This document shows, in pieces, positions 17,220-25,080 of a stretch of 64,000 nucleotides of DNA. The stretch is from CAYXPR01 sp964467255 (GTDB lineage: Bacteria > Pseudomonadota > Alphaproteobacteria > Rickettsiales > RGZB01). The notes beneath the pieces are model-generated. The model made no database searches, had not been told where the DNA came from, and saw only the letters and a program-made list of their open reading frames with translations. The position numbers and the translations under genes are program-made. Location: positions 62,001 through 126,000 of the forward strand of contig CAYXPR010000005.1 of the NCBI GenBank assembly GCA_964467255.1. Direction: 5' to 3'. Numbering within the stretch: position 1 is the stretch's first letter; the number at the start of each line of letters is the position of its first letter.

Positions 17220-18752
17220 TTACAGCATCGCCGTTTTTGCCACTGGCTGCGCCCAGAACGGCACCTGCCCCGGCGTAATATCAAACACCCACAATGCCAG
17301 CGCATAGGTGACGAGCAGAATCACAAGGAATCCAACGATATCGAGAATAAATCCTGCCTTCACCATCTGCCGCACCGTGACATATCCCGTGCCGAACACA
17401 ATGGCATTGGCAGCAGTCGCCACCGGCAGCATATAACCCACCGACGCCGCCAGCGTAGCAGGAATCGCCAGCAGTAATGGATTTTCACCAAAGCCCACGG
17501 CACTTGGCGCCAGCACCGGCAGCAAAATGGCAATGGTGGCGATGTTGCTCATCACTTCGCTCATCACAATCACCACCGCCACCACAATCGCAATCAGCGC
17601 GAAAACGGAGAGGCCGGAAAGCCCACCCACTTGTTGCGTAATCCACAGGTCGAGGCCACTCGCGCGTATGCCCTCTGATAGTGAAAGCCCGCCGCCAAAC
17701 AGCAGCAGCACGCCGAGCGGCAGCTTCGCCACATCGTCCCACTTCAGCAGAAACTGACCTTTTTTTAAATTCACCGGAATCAGGAACATCGCCACCGCGC
17801 CAATCATCGCCACGCCTGCATCACTAAGCCCCGGAACCATGTTTGCTAAGGGCAAACCAAACACCCACCCTGCGGCAGTGAGCAGCGCCACCAACGCGAC
17901 ATATGTTTCACCACGATTCATGCGGCCCAGGTTTTTGTAGGTCTTTTCAATCATGGCAGCGGACTGTTTTACATTCAGCGCGCGCACCGGAAATAACAGC
18001 TTCACCAGCACCAGCCAACAGGCCGTGCCCATCAGTACCACCATCGGTACACCCACCAGCATCCAGCCGAAAAAGTCGATGCTGATACCATATTGTTTTT
18101 CAAAGTAACCTTTGAAAAACATGTTAGGCGGCGTGCCAATCAGCGTGCCTACCCCGCCGATAGAAACGGCATAGCACACACCCAGCAGCAGCGCCGTGGC
18201 AAAGTTTTTTGCTTCCGGTGTTTGTTTGAGGCGACCGGTTTTTTTATCTTTCAGCACCAGTTCCACCACTGCCAGCACCAATGGCAGCAGCATTAAAATG
18301 GTCGCCGTGTTGCTAATCCACAGGCTGAGAAAACACGCGGCGGCGATAAAGCCGCCAATCATACGCTCGGGCTTTAGGCCAATCCGCCGCACGATGCAGA
18401 GCGCGATGCGTGTGTGCAGATGCCATTTTTCAAATGCATGGGCAATGATGAAGCCGCCCAAGAATAAAAAGATAATATCGCTGGCATACGGCACTGCGGT
18501 TTTTTTGAAATCGAGCACACCCAGCAACGGGAATAACACCAGCGGCAAAAGTGCCGTAGCCGCAAGCGGAACCACCTCAAAAATCCACCACAACGCCATC
18601 CACTGCGTGACGGCCAGCACCTTCCAGCCTGCCTCCGTCATACCTTCAGGGGCCCCCAAAAGCAACATGAGTAGCGCAATCAGCGGCGCACCAAAAAAGG
18701 CGGCTTTTTTTATCGCCGGATAGATCGGCTCTTTGGTTTCAGCATACGTCAT
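17220..18752 (-). CDS. DASS/SLC13-type anion symporter
   Basis: A 510-residue polytopic inner-membrane protein of the divalent anion:sodium symporter family, which imports dicarboxylates such as succinate, citrate or malate, or sulfate. Diagnostic segments are GAPEGMTEAGWKVLAVTQWMALWWIFEVVPLAATALLP compressed into the first helices, SLWISNTATILMLLP (the SNT motif that binds Na+ and substrate carboxylate), and a second helix-turn near GYMLPVATAANAIVFGTGYV. ATG 18752 is chosen because the longer start adds an unrelated 13-residue leader. Exact substrate cannot be read from sequence. It pairs with the ExoD-family gene and is divergent from the BKACE gene. Confidence 0.88.
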   Translation of the reverse strand: MTYAETKEPIYPAIKKAAFFGAPLIALLMLLLGAPEGMTEAGWKVLAVTQWMALWWIFEVVPLAATALLPLVLFPLLGVLDFKKTAVPYASDIIFLFLGGFIIAHAFEKWHLHTRIALCIVRRIGLKPERMIGGFIAAACFLSLWISNTATILMLLPLVLAVVELVLKDKKTGRLKQTPEAKNFATALLLGVCYAVSIGGVGTLIGTPPNMFFKGYFEKQYGISIDFFGWMLVGVPMVVLMGTACWLVLVKLLFPVRALNVKQSAAMIEKTYKNLGRMNRGETYVALVALLTAAGWVFGLPLANMVPGLSDAGVAMIGAVAMFLIPVNLKKGQFLLKWDDVAKLPLGVLLLFGGGLSLSEGIRASGLDLWITQQVGGLSGLSVFALIAIVVAVVIVMSEVMSNIATIAILLPVLAPSAVGFGENPLLLAIPATLAASVGYMLPVATAANAIVFGTGYVTVRQMVKAGFILDIVGFLVILLVTYALALWVFDITPGQVPFWAQPVAKTAML

Positions 18753-18850
18753 ACTGTGGTTTATACCCTTACTCCCCCCGCATGGCAGCAAAAAATTGCG
18801 TGAAGAATGGGTGCGCGTTATAGTAACGGCGCGAAAACATGAGGAACAGC

Positions 18851-19726
18851 ATGGACCCTATCCTGATTCTGGTGGCGCCCAACGGTGCTAAAAAAACCAA
18901 AAAAGAACATCCGCATATTCCCCTTGAGGTGAATGAAATTGCGGAAGAGGCCTTACGCTGCCGCGATGCAGGCGCCGTGCTGTGCCACCTGCATATCCGC
19001 GATAAAAACCATGTTCACTCGCTGGATGTGGATACGTATAAACGCACGATTGATGCCATCCGCAACAAAGTCGGTGACAGCATGATTATCCAAGCCACGA
19101 GTGAGAGCGTGGATATTTATGAAGCTGATGAACAGATGGCAATGGTGCGTGCATTAAAACCCGAAGCTGTTTCACTCGCCGTGCGTGAAGTGATTCGTGA
19201 TAAGGCAAACGACGAAAGCAAAGCCAGCGAGTTCTTTTTTGAAATCGAGGAGCTCGGCATCCAGCCGCAATTCATTCTCTACACACCGGAAGAAGTGCGT
19301 TATTTTGCCGACCTGCGCGCACGCGACAAGCTACCCAAGGGCCGCAAATTCGTGCTGTTTGTTTTGGGTAAAAAGACCGGCTCGCCGTTTGATAAAGCAA
19401 GCTTCTCGGTGCCCGACGATTTAGACCCGTTCTTAGAAACATTCGACCAAGGGCTTGCACTCGCGGAAACCGACTGGGCCGTGTGCGCCTTTGGTGGCAA
19501 TGAGCGCGATTGTATGTTGAAAAGCGTTGCTTGCGGCGGCCATGCCCGCATTGGGTTTGAAAATAATTTGCTGATGGCAGATGGCAGCCTTGCGCCGAAT
19601 AACGCCGCACTTATTGAACAATTTGTGAAAGCGGTGAAAGCCACCTCACCCCGCCGCATCATCACCGACGCCGCCGAAGCGCGCCAGTTCTTAAAGCGCA
19701 AAACCCGCATGGAAAAAGTTGGTTAG
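18851..19726 (+). CDS. Beta-keto acid cleavage enzyme (BKACE, DUF849)
   Basis: A 291-residue TIM-barrel enzyme of the BKACE family, whose founding member Kce cleaves 3-keto-5-aminohexanoate with acetyl-CoA in lysine fermentation. Other members act on other beta-keto acids. Family features: APNGA near the N terminus, HIPLEVNEIAEEALRCRDAGAVLCHLHIRD (zinc-binding HxH), an ESV/E-Y-like segment, and GGHARIGFENNL late in the protein. GAGGA five bases before ATG 18851 decides the start. A lysine aminomutase-like gene lies convergent just downstream, which makes a lysine-related role worth testing. Confidence 0.85.
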   Translation: MDPILILVAPNGAKKTKKEHPHIPLEVNEIAEEALRCRDAGAVLCHLHIRDKNHVHSLDVDTYKRTIDAIRNKVGDSMIIQATSESVDIYEADEQMAMVRALKPEAVSLAVREVIRDKANDESKASEFFFEIEELGIQPQFILYTPEEVRYFADLRARDKLPKGRKFVLFVLGKKTGSPFDKASFSVPDDLDPFLETFDQGLALAETDWAVCAFGGNERDCMLKSVACGGHARIGFENNLLMADGSLAPNNAALIEQFVKAVKATSPRRIITDAAEARQFLKRKTRMEKVG

Positions 19727-19796
19727 GTAAGCCGTTAGCCCGCCCGTGTACGGCGGCGTTCCATGCGAGCGGTTGCGAGCGGGAACAAAACAAATA

Positions 19797-19831
19797 CAAA
19801 ATAAAAACGGGCGCCCCGTGAAGGGCGCCCG
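19797..19831 (-). terminator. Rho-independent terminator for the kamA-like gene
   Basis: A perfect 9-bp GC stem CGGGCGCCC / GGGCGCCCG (19808-19831) with loop CGTGAA is followed on the minus strand by TTTTTATTTT. It lies 54 bp beyond the stop of the aminomutase gene and, lacking a plus-strand T tract, would act mainly on that gene. Confidence 0.8.
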
Positions 19832-19884
19832 CTACTCGCTTTAAAGGAGGTTGTGGCCTTTTTAGCGTGTAGGCCTGAAACTAC

Positions 19885-21450
19885 TTAATTTGTAAGTTTC
19901 TTGGCAAGTTCTTTTTCGGCTTTTTCGATGTCGACCACCGGAGCCAGCAGCGTCTTCAGCGTTTTGCCAAGGCTGCTCCATTTTTCATCGCCCGCTTTGC
20001 GGCCATCATACAAGATGCGGTCTTCATAACCCGTAATCCACAAGGCTTTCGGGTTGCGGCGCGCCACCACCATGCCGCCCTGATATTTGGTGTTTGGCAC
20101 ACGGTGCGCCTTAAATATAATCAAACCATCCCCCAGCAGCGCTTTAATAAGGCCCTTCGCTTCAGCAGGCAGCTGCTCGCCGAAAGCTTCAACCTGCGGT
20201 GCATCAATCAAACCCGCCACTTCCAGCTTGCCGAATTCAGTGCTGAGCGCGAAGCGGGACTTTTCGATACCAGAAAGACCCTTCTGTGAGTCACGGTGAA
20301 TCTGGTAGGATTTTTCCACCGGCACGGCGAAAATCTTATGACCTTCGATTTCGCGGCACTGGAAGTAATAGTGGTTGTTCACGCCAAGGCGCTTCAGTTC
20401 CACCTGCAGGCGGCGCAGTGCTTCAGAGTTATCATTCACGCTGTCGATAATCGGCGTTTGGTTTTCAAGCGTAACATAGTAGCGAGAACGCAGGCGCATG
20501 ATGGCTTGTTCCACCACCGGATTGCGCTCAAAATGCCCGGTCGGCTTTTTGATGTAATTGCCTTTGTCATCTTTCTTCAATAGCTCATCCGGATGCGAGA
20601 AATGCACCATGAAGGCAAGGTTTACGTCCGGATGCAGCTCGTGGAATAAATCCAGCATGCCGAAGAAATTGTCGTCAAAGCGGTGCGGGAAGAAAGCGAG
20701 CTCTTTCGTGCCAATACGAATGGTGCGTACACCCGCTTCGGCCAGACCATCGAGGTAATCAAACAGATTGTTGTTCGAGAGCACGAGCGGGTCGCCACCG
20801 GAAAGCAGCGCTTCACGGATGGGGAATTTTTCTTCGCTGTTCATCGTCACCAGTTTATCGCGGTCATCCGTGCCGGCTTCTTTGAATATTTTTTCATTAT
20901 AGCTGCGGATGTAGTCGCCGATTTCTTTCACGCTGGCGATGTCTTTCGCCGTTTTGCTGGTGAGGAAGTCTGAACGGTAGCAGTAACGGCACCACGAAGA
21001 ACAAGTGCGCACCACATAGAGCAGCACGAGTTCATATTTGTGCAACAGACCTTCCACAGGGCTGTATTTCAACTGGTTCGAGGGATCGCGCTCGCCGGAC
21101 AAATCTTCCATTTCTTCCGGGCGGGCTTTGATCAGGTTGGTGATGGCTTGGCTGCGCGTGGCGAGGTCTAGGTAATACCCCGTGGCGCGTGGCGGCAGAC
21201 GGTTGCTCACCCCTGCTTTTTTCAGTTCTTCGAGTTCTTTGGCGCTATACAGATGCACGCCACCATCGTTCAGGTATTTTTCATAACCCTTAATATCGTG
21301 CTGGATATAACGGTGGAAGTGGCTTTCCTGAATACGCTTACGGATGTTCGACAGGCGTTTGGATTTGTCGCGCTTATTCTTGCGCTTTTTTGGAGCCGCA
21401 GCTTCTACCGGTGCCGTTGTTGGTTTATTTGCGTTGCTCTCGCCTGCCAT
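19885..21450 (-). CDS. kamA: KamA-family radical SAM protein (lysine 2,3-aminomutase-like)
   Basis: A 521-residue radical SAM enzyme with the cluster-binding CxxxCxxC written CSSWCRYC. The family's YCRSDF-like segment, ALLSGGDPL (SAM contact GGDP) and VHFSHPDE are also visible. Classic lysine 2,3-aminomutases (~420 aa) use PLP and SAM to make beta-lysine. This one is ~100 residues longer, with a Lys-rich N-terminal extension (KKRKNKRDKSKR) and an extended C-terminal domain, so its substrate may differ. ATG 21450 is preferred, since a longer frame adds a leader not resembling the family. It ends at a strong terminator and has a repeat-rich leader upstream. Confidence 0.85.
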   Translation of the reverse strand: MAGESNANKPTTAPVEAAAPKKRKNKRDKSKRLSNIRKRIQESHFHRYIQHDIKGYEKYLNDGGVHLYSAKELEELKKAGVSNRLPPRATGYYLDLATRSQAITNLIKARPEEMEDLSGERDPSNQLKYSPVEGLLHKYELVLLYVVRTCSSWCRYCYRSDFLTSKTAKDIASVKEIGDYIRSYNEKIFKEAGTDDRDKLVTMNSEEKFPIREALLSGGDPLVLSNNNLFDYLDGLAEAGVRTIRIGTKELAFFPHRFDDNFFGMLDLFHELHPDVNLAFMVHFSHPDELLKKDDKGNYIKKPTGHFERNPVVEQAIMRLRSRYYVTLENQTPIIDSVNDNSEALRRLQVELKRLGVNNHYYFQCREIEGHKIFAVPVEKSYQIHRDSQKGLSGIEKSRFALSTEFGKLEVAGLIDAPQVEAFGEQLPAEAKGLIKALLGDGLIIFKAHRVPNTKYQGGMVVARRNPKALWITGYEDRILYDGRKAGDEKWSSLGKTLKTLLAPVVDIEKAEKELAKKLTN

Positions 21451-21631
21451 AGCCTTAACCTCTGATGTTTCCGTCTGTCTCGATGTGAGGGAATTTCTTT
21501 TCCAAAATGCCTGCCGCTGCAGCCTGTTTTTGGATGAAGGGAACATACTGAAAACGAGCCCGAAAGACAAGCAAAAAAGTGAGGAAGGCTGCGGGTTTCA
21601 GCCTGACACACCGCAAAAAACAATCTCTTTT

Positions 21632-21710
21632 TGCAGTGCAGCAAAATGCTGCGGGTAAGGCATTCCGTATTATTTTTTCTGATAGTGCAGTGCAGCATGT
21701 TGCGCTGCAC
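21632..21710 (-). repeat. Twin TGCAGTGCAGCA repeats with hairpins in the kamA leader
   Basis: The 12-mer TGCAGTGCAGCA occurs at 21632-21643 and again at 21686-21697. Each copy starts a hairpin: GCAGCA-AAA-TGCTGC (21638-21652), and a longer one from GTGCAG to CTGCAC (21685-21710) with loop GCATGT. They lie in the 265-bp gap between the SDR stop and the aminomutase start, and neither is followed by a T run. They could be regulatory structures or remnants of a dispersed repeat. Confidence 0.55.
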
Positions 21711-21715
21711 AAATA

Positions 21716-22483
21716 TTAGGTGCGATGAATCTGAAGTGGCCCCGGCGCCTGACAGATGGGCATGAGTTCCATGGTATTGATGTTCACATGCGGCGGGCGC
21801 GTGAGGCACCAATACACCGCCTCGGCAACATCTTCCGCCTTTAAGGGTGCAGTGCCGCGATACACTTCTTTGGCCTTCTTCTCATCACCCAAGCGCACGA
21901 GCGAAAATTCTGTTTCCGCCAGCCCCGGCTCGATGTCTGTCACGCGGATGGGTGTGTTCACAAGGTCAGCACGCAGCCCCAGCGAAAACTGGCGCACGAA
22001 GGCTTTGGTGCCACCATAGACGTTGCTGCCGGGGTATGCATAATTTGCGGCCATCGAGCCGATGTTAATCACATAGCCCTTACCACGCTCCACCATGCCG
22101 GGCAGCACCTTGCGCGTGATGGTCATGAGGCCTTTGATGTTGGTGTCGACCATCTGCTCCCACTGCTCAAGCGAGGCCTGCTGCGCGGGTTCAGTCCCCA
22201 GCGCCAGCCCGGCATTGTTGATGAGCGCCGTGATGTGCTGAAAGCCCGCAGGTAATGTGTGAATGGCTTGCTCGGTTGCGGCGCGGTCGCGCACGTCAAA
22301 ACAACTGGCATGCACCTTCACGCCTTTTTCTGAAAGGGAGTGTTTGAGGGCTTTTAAGCGCTCGTCGCGCCTGCCGGTGATGATAAGCCGCGCGCCTTCA
22401 GCCGCACATTTTTCCGCAATGGCTTTGCCGAAGCCCGACGTAGCGCCCGTGACAAGAATCGTTTCTTTGGAAAGAGTTGGCAC
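21716..22483 (-). CDS. Short-chain dehydrogenase/reductase (YdfG-like)
   Basis: A 255-residue SDR oxidoreductase. The nucleotide-binding TGATSGFGKAIA, the structural NNAG (ALINNAGLAL), the catalytic S in INIGSMAA and the YGGTK catalytic pair (YxxxK) are all in place. The TGATSGFG variant and VTDIEPGLAETEFS are typical of the NADP-dependent YdfG/serine dehydrogenase group acting on hydroxy acids and amino acids. GTG 22483 has AAGG eight bases upstream and shares a base with the TAG of the upstream gene. An ATG at 22510 is possible but overlaps that gene more. Confidence 0.88.
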   Translation of the reverse strand: MPTLSKETILVTGATSGFGKAIAEKCAAEGARLIITGRRDERLKALKHSLSEKGVKVHASCFDVRDRAATEQAIHTLPAGFQHITALINNAGLALGTEPAQQASLEQWEQMVDTNIKGLMTITRKVLPGMVERGKGYVINIGSMAANYAYPGSNVYGGTKAFVRQFSLGLRADLVNTPIRVTDIEPGLAETEFSLVRLGDEKKAKEVYRGTAPLKAEDVAEAVYWCLTRPPHVNINTMELMPICQAPGPLQIHRT

Positions 22484-23091
22484 TAGAGATACCTTTTTAC
22501 TTCGGCCCATTCTTCTGGGATTTTATCCCACATTTTTTTATTTGTAGCATAAACTATAGGAGATGGGTGCGCGGAAGTAACAACCTTCCCGCCAAAAGTC
22601 TTAGAAAGCATTTTTTCTGCTCCTTTTGAAACATTGCCCACCAGCATGATTACTTTTAAATATTTCAACAAACCTATTAAGCTCTGCAGCTCCATAAGTC
22701 CGATCTTTTTTTCTTCGGTATTTAGACTTCTATCTCCATCCCAGAAAGGAATGGTATTCCATGTACAGGTTTGTTCGCGAGGAATCTTCGCAGCTCGCAT
22801 AAAGTTGAAAGTATTTTCTGCTGTTTTATCGTTATTATTTCGGCTGATAAAACCGGAGCCTTTGTTTTCAGGGCTGGTTTTCCGCCCGGGCTTCTCAAAT
22901 AAAAAGAGGGCTTTGGCGTTTACTCCTCCGTCATGGGGATCGAAGTCAGGAATATAGTATCTAGGCGCGGGATACTTCTCTCGCAACGCACGAACATATG
23001 AAGTGAGTTCCCGCATATGCGGCTCTAAAAGCAAACTCCTTCGGCGCTCACATTCTCTTTTATCTGCAAGCGACCTTGGGATATCCACCAT
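22483..23091 (-). CDS. Uracil-DNA glycosylase-like superfamily protein
   Basis: A 202-residue protein resembling the uracil-DNA glycosylase fold. The first half has ALFLFEKPGRKTS and GSGFISRNNNDKTAENTFNF (active-site loop and aromatic pocket region). The middle has TWNTIPFW, and the C-terminal AHPSP matches the HPSP catalytic motif. It is not one of the standard Ung enzymes and might not remove uracil. The sequence is noticeably AT-richer than its neighbours, suggesting recent acquisition. It abuts the class III aminotransferase gene (0 bp) and the SDR (1-bp overlap), so it is cotranscribed with them. Confidence 0.75.
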   Translation of the reverse strand: MVDIPRSLADKRECERRRSLLLEPHMRELTSYVRALREKYPAPRYYIPDFDPHDGGVNAKALFLFEKPGRKTSPENKGSGFISRNNNDKTAENTFNFMRAAKIPREQTCTWNTIPFWDGDRSLNTEEKKIGLMELQSLIGLLKYLKVIMLVGNVSKGAEKMLSKTFGGKVVTSAHPSPIVYATNKKMWDKIPEEWAEVKRYL

Positions 23092-24417
23092 CTACTTCCC
23101 GAAGGTTTTTTTCATTGCCTTGGAGAATTTCTCCACAATCTCATCCACATGCTTGGATGTGATGATGTAAGGCGGAGCGAACATCACGTGGTCGCCTTTC
23201 TGGCCGTCAATCGTGCCGCCCATCGGGTAGCACATCAGGCCTTCGGCCATAGCGTTCGCCTTCAGTTTCGCGTTCACTTTGTCCTTGAACGGGAATGGTG
23301 TTTTCTTCGCTTTGTCCTGCACCAGCTCAAGGCCGATGAACAAGCCACGGCCGCGAATATCACCCACGTAGGGGTTTTTCTTGAAGGCCGACTGCAGCTC
23401 TTCCATCAGCGCCGCACCTTGCACATTCACGTTTTTCAGCAGCTTCTCGCGCTCAATCACCTGCTGTACTTTAAGGGCTGCCGCGCACGCAGTAGCGTGG
23501 CCGATGTAGGTGTGACCATGCTGGAAAAAGCCGCTGCCTTTTTGTACGGCCTCGAAAATTTTCTTCGAACACATCATGGCGCCGATGGGCTGATACCCCG
23601 CACCAAGACCTTTAGCGATGCAGAGGATGTCTGCCGTGATGCCATCCTGCTCGCAGGCGAACAGCGTGCCGGTGCGGCCCATGCCGCACATCACTTCATC
23701 CAAAATCAGGAGGATGCCGTGCTTGTCGCAAATTTCGCGGATACGTTTGAAGTAGCCATTCACCGCAGGCACGCAGCCCATGGTGGCACCCACTACCGGC
23801 TCTGCCATGAAGCCGATAACGTTTTCAGCACCAAGTTCCAGAATTTTTGCTTCCAGTTCGTTTGCCACGCGCAGACCATATTCTTCCGGCGTTTCTTTTT
23901 TCTTCTGATCGCGATACGCATAGCAGGCATTGATGTGGTGCATATCCACCAGCATCGGCTCGAACTGCTTACGGCGCCAGCGGTTGCCGCCTGCGGAAAG
24001 CGCGCCCAGCGTGTTGCCGTGGTAGCTCTGCCAGCGGGCAATAATGTGTTTTTTCTCGGGCTTGCCGATTTCAAGGAAATATTGGCGCGCGAGTTTCATC
24101 GCCGCTTCGGTGGCTTCTGAACCGCCGGAAAAAAAATACACGCGGTCGAGGCCTTCTGGCGCACGTTCCACCAGAAAATCCGCGAGTTCTTCCATCGGCT
24201 CATTGGTGAAGAACGACGTATGCGCGAACGGAATTTTATCCAGCTGCTGCTTAATCGCGCGGATCACGTCTTCATTGCTGTGGCCAAGGCACGATACGGC
24301 CGCACCGCAGCACGCATCGAGATAACGTTTGCCTTTATCGTCGATGATATAGCAGCCATCGCCCTTCACGGCGGTCGGATAATTGGTTTTCGTGTGGCGG
24401 TGGAAAACGTGACCCAT
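23092..24417 (-). CDS. Class III PLP-dependent aminotransferase
   Basis: A 441-residue fold type I enzyme of class III (omega-aminotransferase group). The N-terminal substrate region (CGAAVSCLGHSNEDVIRAI), the SGGSEATEAAMKLARQY phosphate-binding segment, LDEVMCGMGRTG (the D pairing with PLP nitrogen) and AKGLGAGYQPIGA containing the Schiff-base lysine are all intact. Such enzymes transfer terminal amino groups of lysine, ornithine, GABA, beta-alanine or diamines to a keto acid. The precise donor is unknown. First gene of the aminotransferase, UDG-like, SDR run. Confidence 0.88.
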   Translation of the reverse strand: MGHVFHRHTKTNYPTAVKGDGCYIIDDKGKRYLDACCGAAVSCLGHSNEDVIRAIKQQLDKIPFAHTSFFTNEPMEELADFLVERAPEGLDRVYFFSGGSEATEAAMKLARQYFLEIGKPEKKHIIARWQSYHGNTLGALSAGGNRWRRKQFEPMLVDMHHINACYAYRDQKKKETPEEYGLRVANELEAKILELGAENVIGFMAEPVVGATMGCVPAVNGYFKRIREICDKHGILLILDEVMCGMGRTGTLFACEQDGITADILCIAKGLGAGYQPIGAMMCSKKIFEAVQKGSGFFQHGHTYIGHATACAAALKVQQVIEREKLLKNVNVQGAALMEELQSAFKKNPYVGDIRGRGLFIGLELVQDKAKKTPFPFKDKVNAKLKANAMAEGLMCYPMGGTIDGQKGDHVMFAPPYIITSKHVDEIVEKFSKAMKKTFGK

Positions 24418-24542
24418 GGAGATTCCTTACTAGCAACATTACTAACACTTACGCGGGCTGTTGTTATAGCAAAACGCACGCGTAAGTCTACAACGTTTGA
24501 TGCTGCAGCGCATGAAGGAATGGGTGGTGTTTATTTTTATAA

Positions 24543-24568
24543 CCGGGCGGCGTGCATTAGCCGCCCGG
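24543..24568. terminator. GC-rich hairpin in the 24418-24595 gap
   Basis: A perfect 9-bp stem CCGGGCGGC / GCCGCCCGG with an 8-base loop (GTGCATTA). It lies 28 bp past the stop of the possible 100-aa minus-strand gene. There is no T tract on either side in the right orientation, so termination would be inefficient. Apart from this the 24418-24595 stretch shows nothing recognisable. Confidence 0.4.
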
Positions 24569-24595
24569 CCAAACCATTTCTGAAGGTGTGCGGAG

Positions 24596-24898
24596 CTATG
24601 GGACTAGTGCAGGCTCCAGAAGGCTGGCCGGGCGGACAAGCGTGGCAGGCAGGAGCTGCTTGGTTAGGCGCAATTCTTCCTGTGGAGCTAGTTCACGCGG
24701 GATATAGGAAGAAAAGAGCCCCTGCCTGACGCTATCAGGTGACCGGCGCCCCTCCTGCGCCGGTGTTGGTTGATTCTCACGAGGTTGCCTTTCACGTGGG
24801 AACGGACGATTGGTTGGCTCAACCCGTTCTCTTACCACGATGGGCAGTTGCGCACCGCTTTCCGGAAAGGCGTAAAAAAATCCCTCAAAGAATGTCAT
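24596..24898 (-). CDS. Possible 100-aa protein behind a CtrA-type box
   Basis: A 100-residue frame from ATG 24898 with GGGGAA five bases upstream. The protein is rich in Pro, Arg, Glu and Leu, with a short hydrophobic N terminus (FFEGFFYAF) and a long probably disordered middle (ERVEPTNRPFPRERQPRENQ). No family recognised. The case for a real gene is its promoter region: TTAA-N7-TTAA at 24957-24971 lies 58 bp upstream, as for other CtrA-linked genes in this window. If it is not a gene, 24418-25080 is a 660-bp gap. Confidence 0.4.
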   Translation of the reverse strand: MTFFEGFFYAFPESGAQLPIVVRERVEPTNRPFPRERQPRENQPTPAQEGRRSPDSVRQGLFSSYIPRELAPQEELRLTKQLLPATLVRPASLLEPALVP

Positions 24899-24956
24899 GG
24901 GTTCCCCGTCTTAACTAAAGTTGTTCCCAATTCACTTGCAGAATAACAATCAAAGA

Positions 24957-24971
24957 TTAAAAAAAGGTTAA
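24957..24971 (-). promoter_or_regulatory. CtrA-type box (TTAA-N7-TTAA)
   Basis: TTAA-AAAAAGG-TTAA, the full two-half-site consensus for the alphaproteobacterial response regulator CtrA. It ends 58 bp before the possible 100-aa gene at 24898 and is ~110 bp from the XRE gene stop. Binding is inferred from the consensus alone. Confidence 0.5.
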
Positions 24972-24972
24972 G

Positions 24973-24996
24973 AAAACCACAAAATGTTGTGGTTTT
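24973..24996. promoter_or_regulatory. 24-bp perfect palindromic element next to the CtrA-type box
   Basis: AAAACCACAA-AATG-TTGTGGTTTT, a 10-bp perfect inverted repeat. A partial second copy, ATGTTGTGG followed by AAAA, lies at about 25014-25026. It could be a regulator's operator or a weak terminator for the XRE gene, whose stop is 85 bp away (only four T follow). Confidence 0.45.
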
Positions 24997-25080
24997 AGAA
25001 AAATGACACACTATATGTTGTGGAAAACGCCGCTAAACCATTGAGTTAACAAGAAGGTTCCCGCGCAGGGTGCTTGTGTA

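Noticed and set aside
23149..24120. Long plus-strand frame (323 aa) over the aminotransferase
   Set aside because: It is the reverse-frame shadow of a clear class III aminotransferase with intact PLP motifs, and its sequence is histidine/arginine-rich with no domain.
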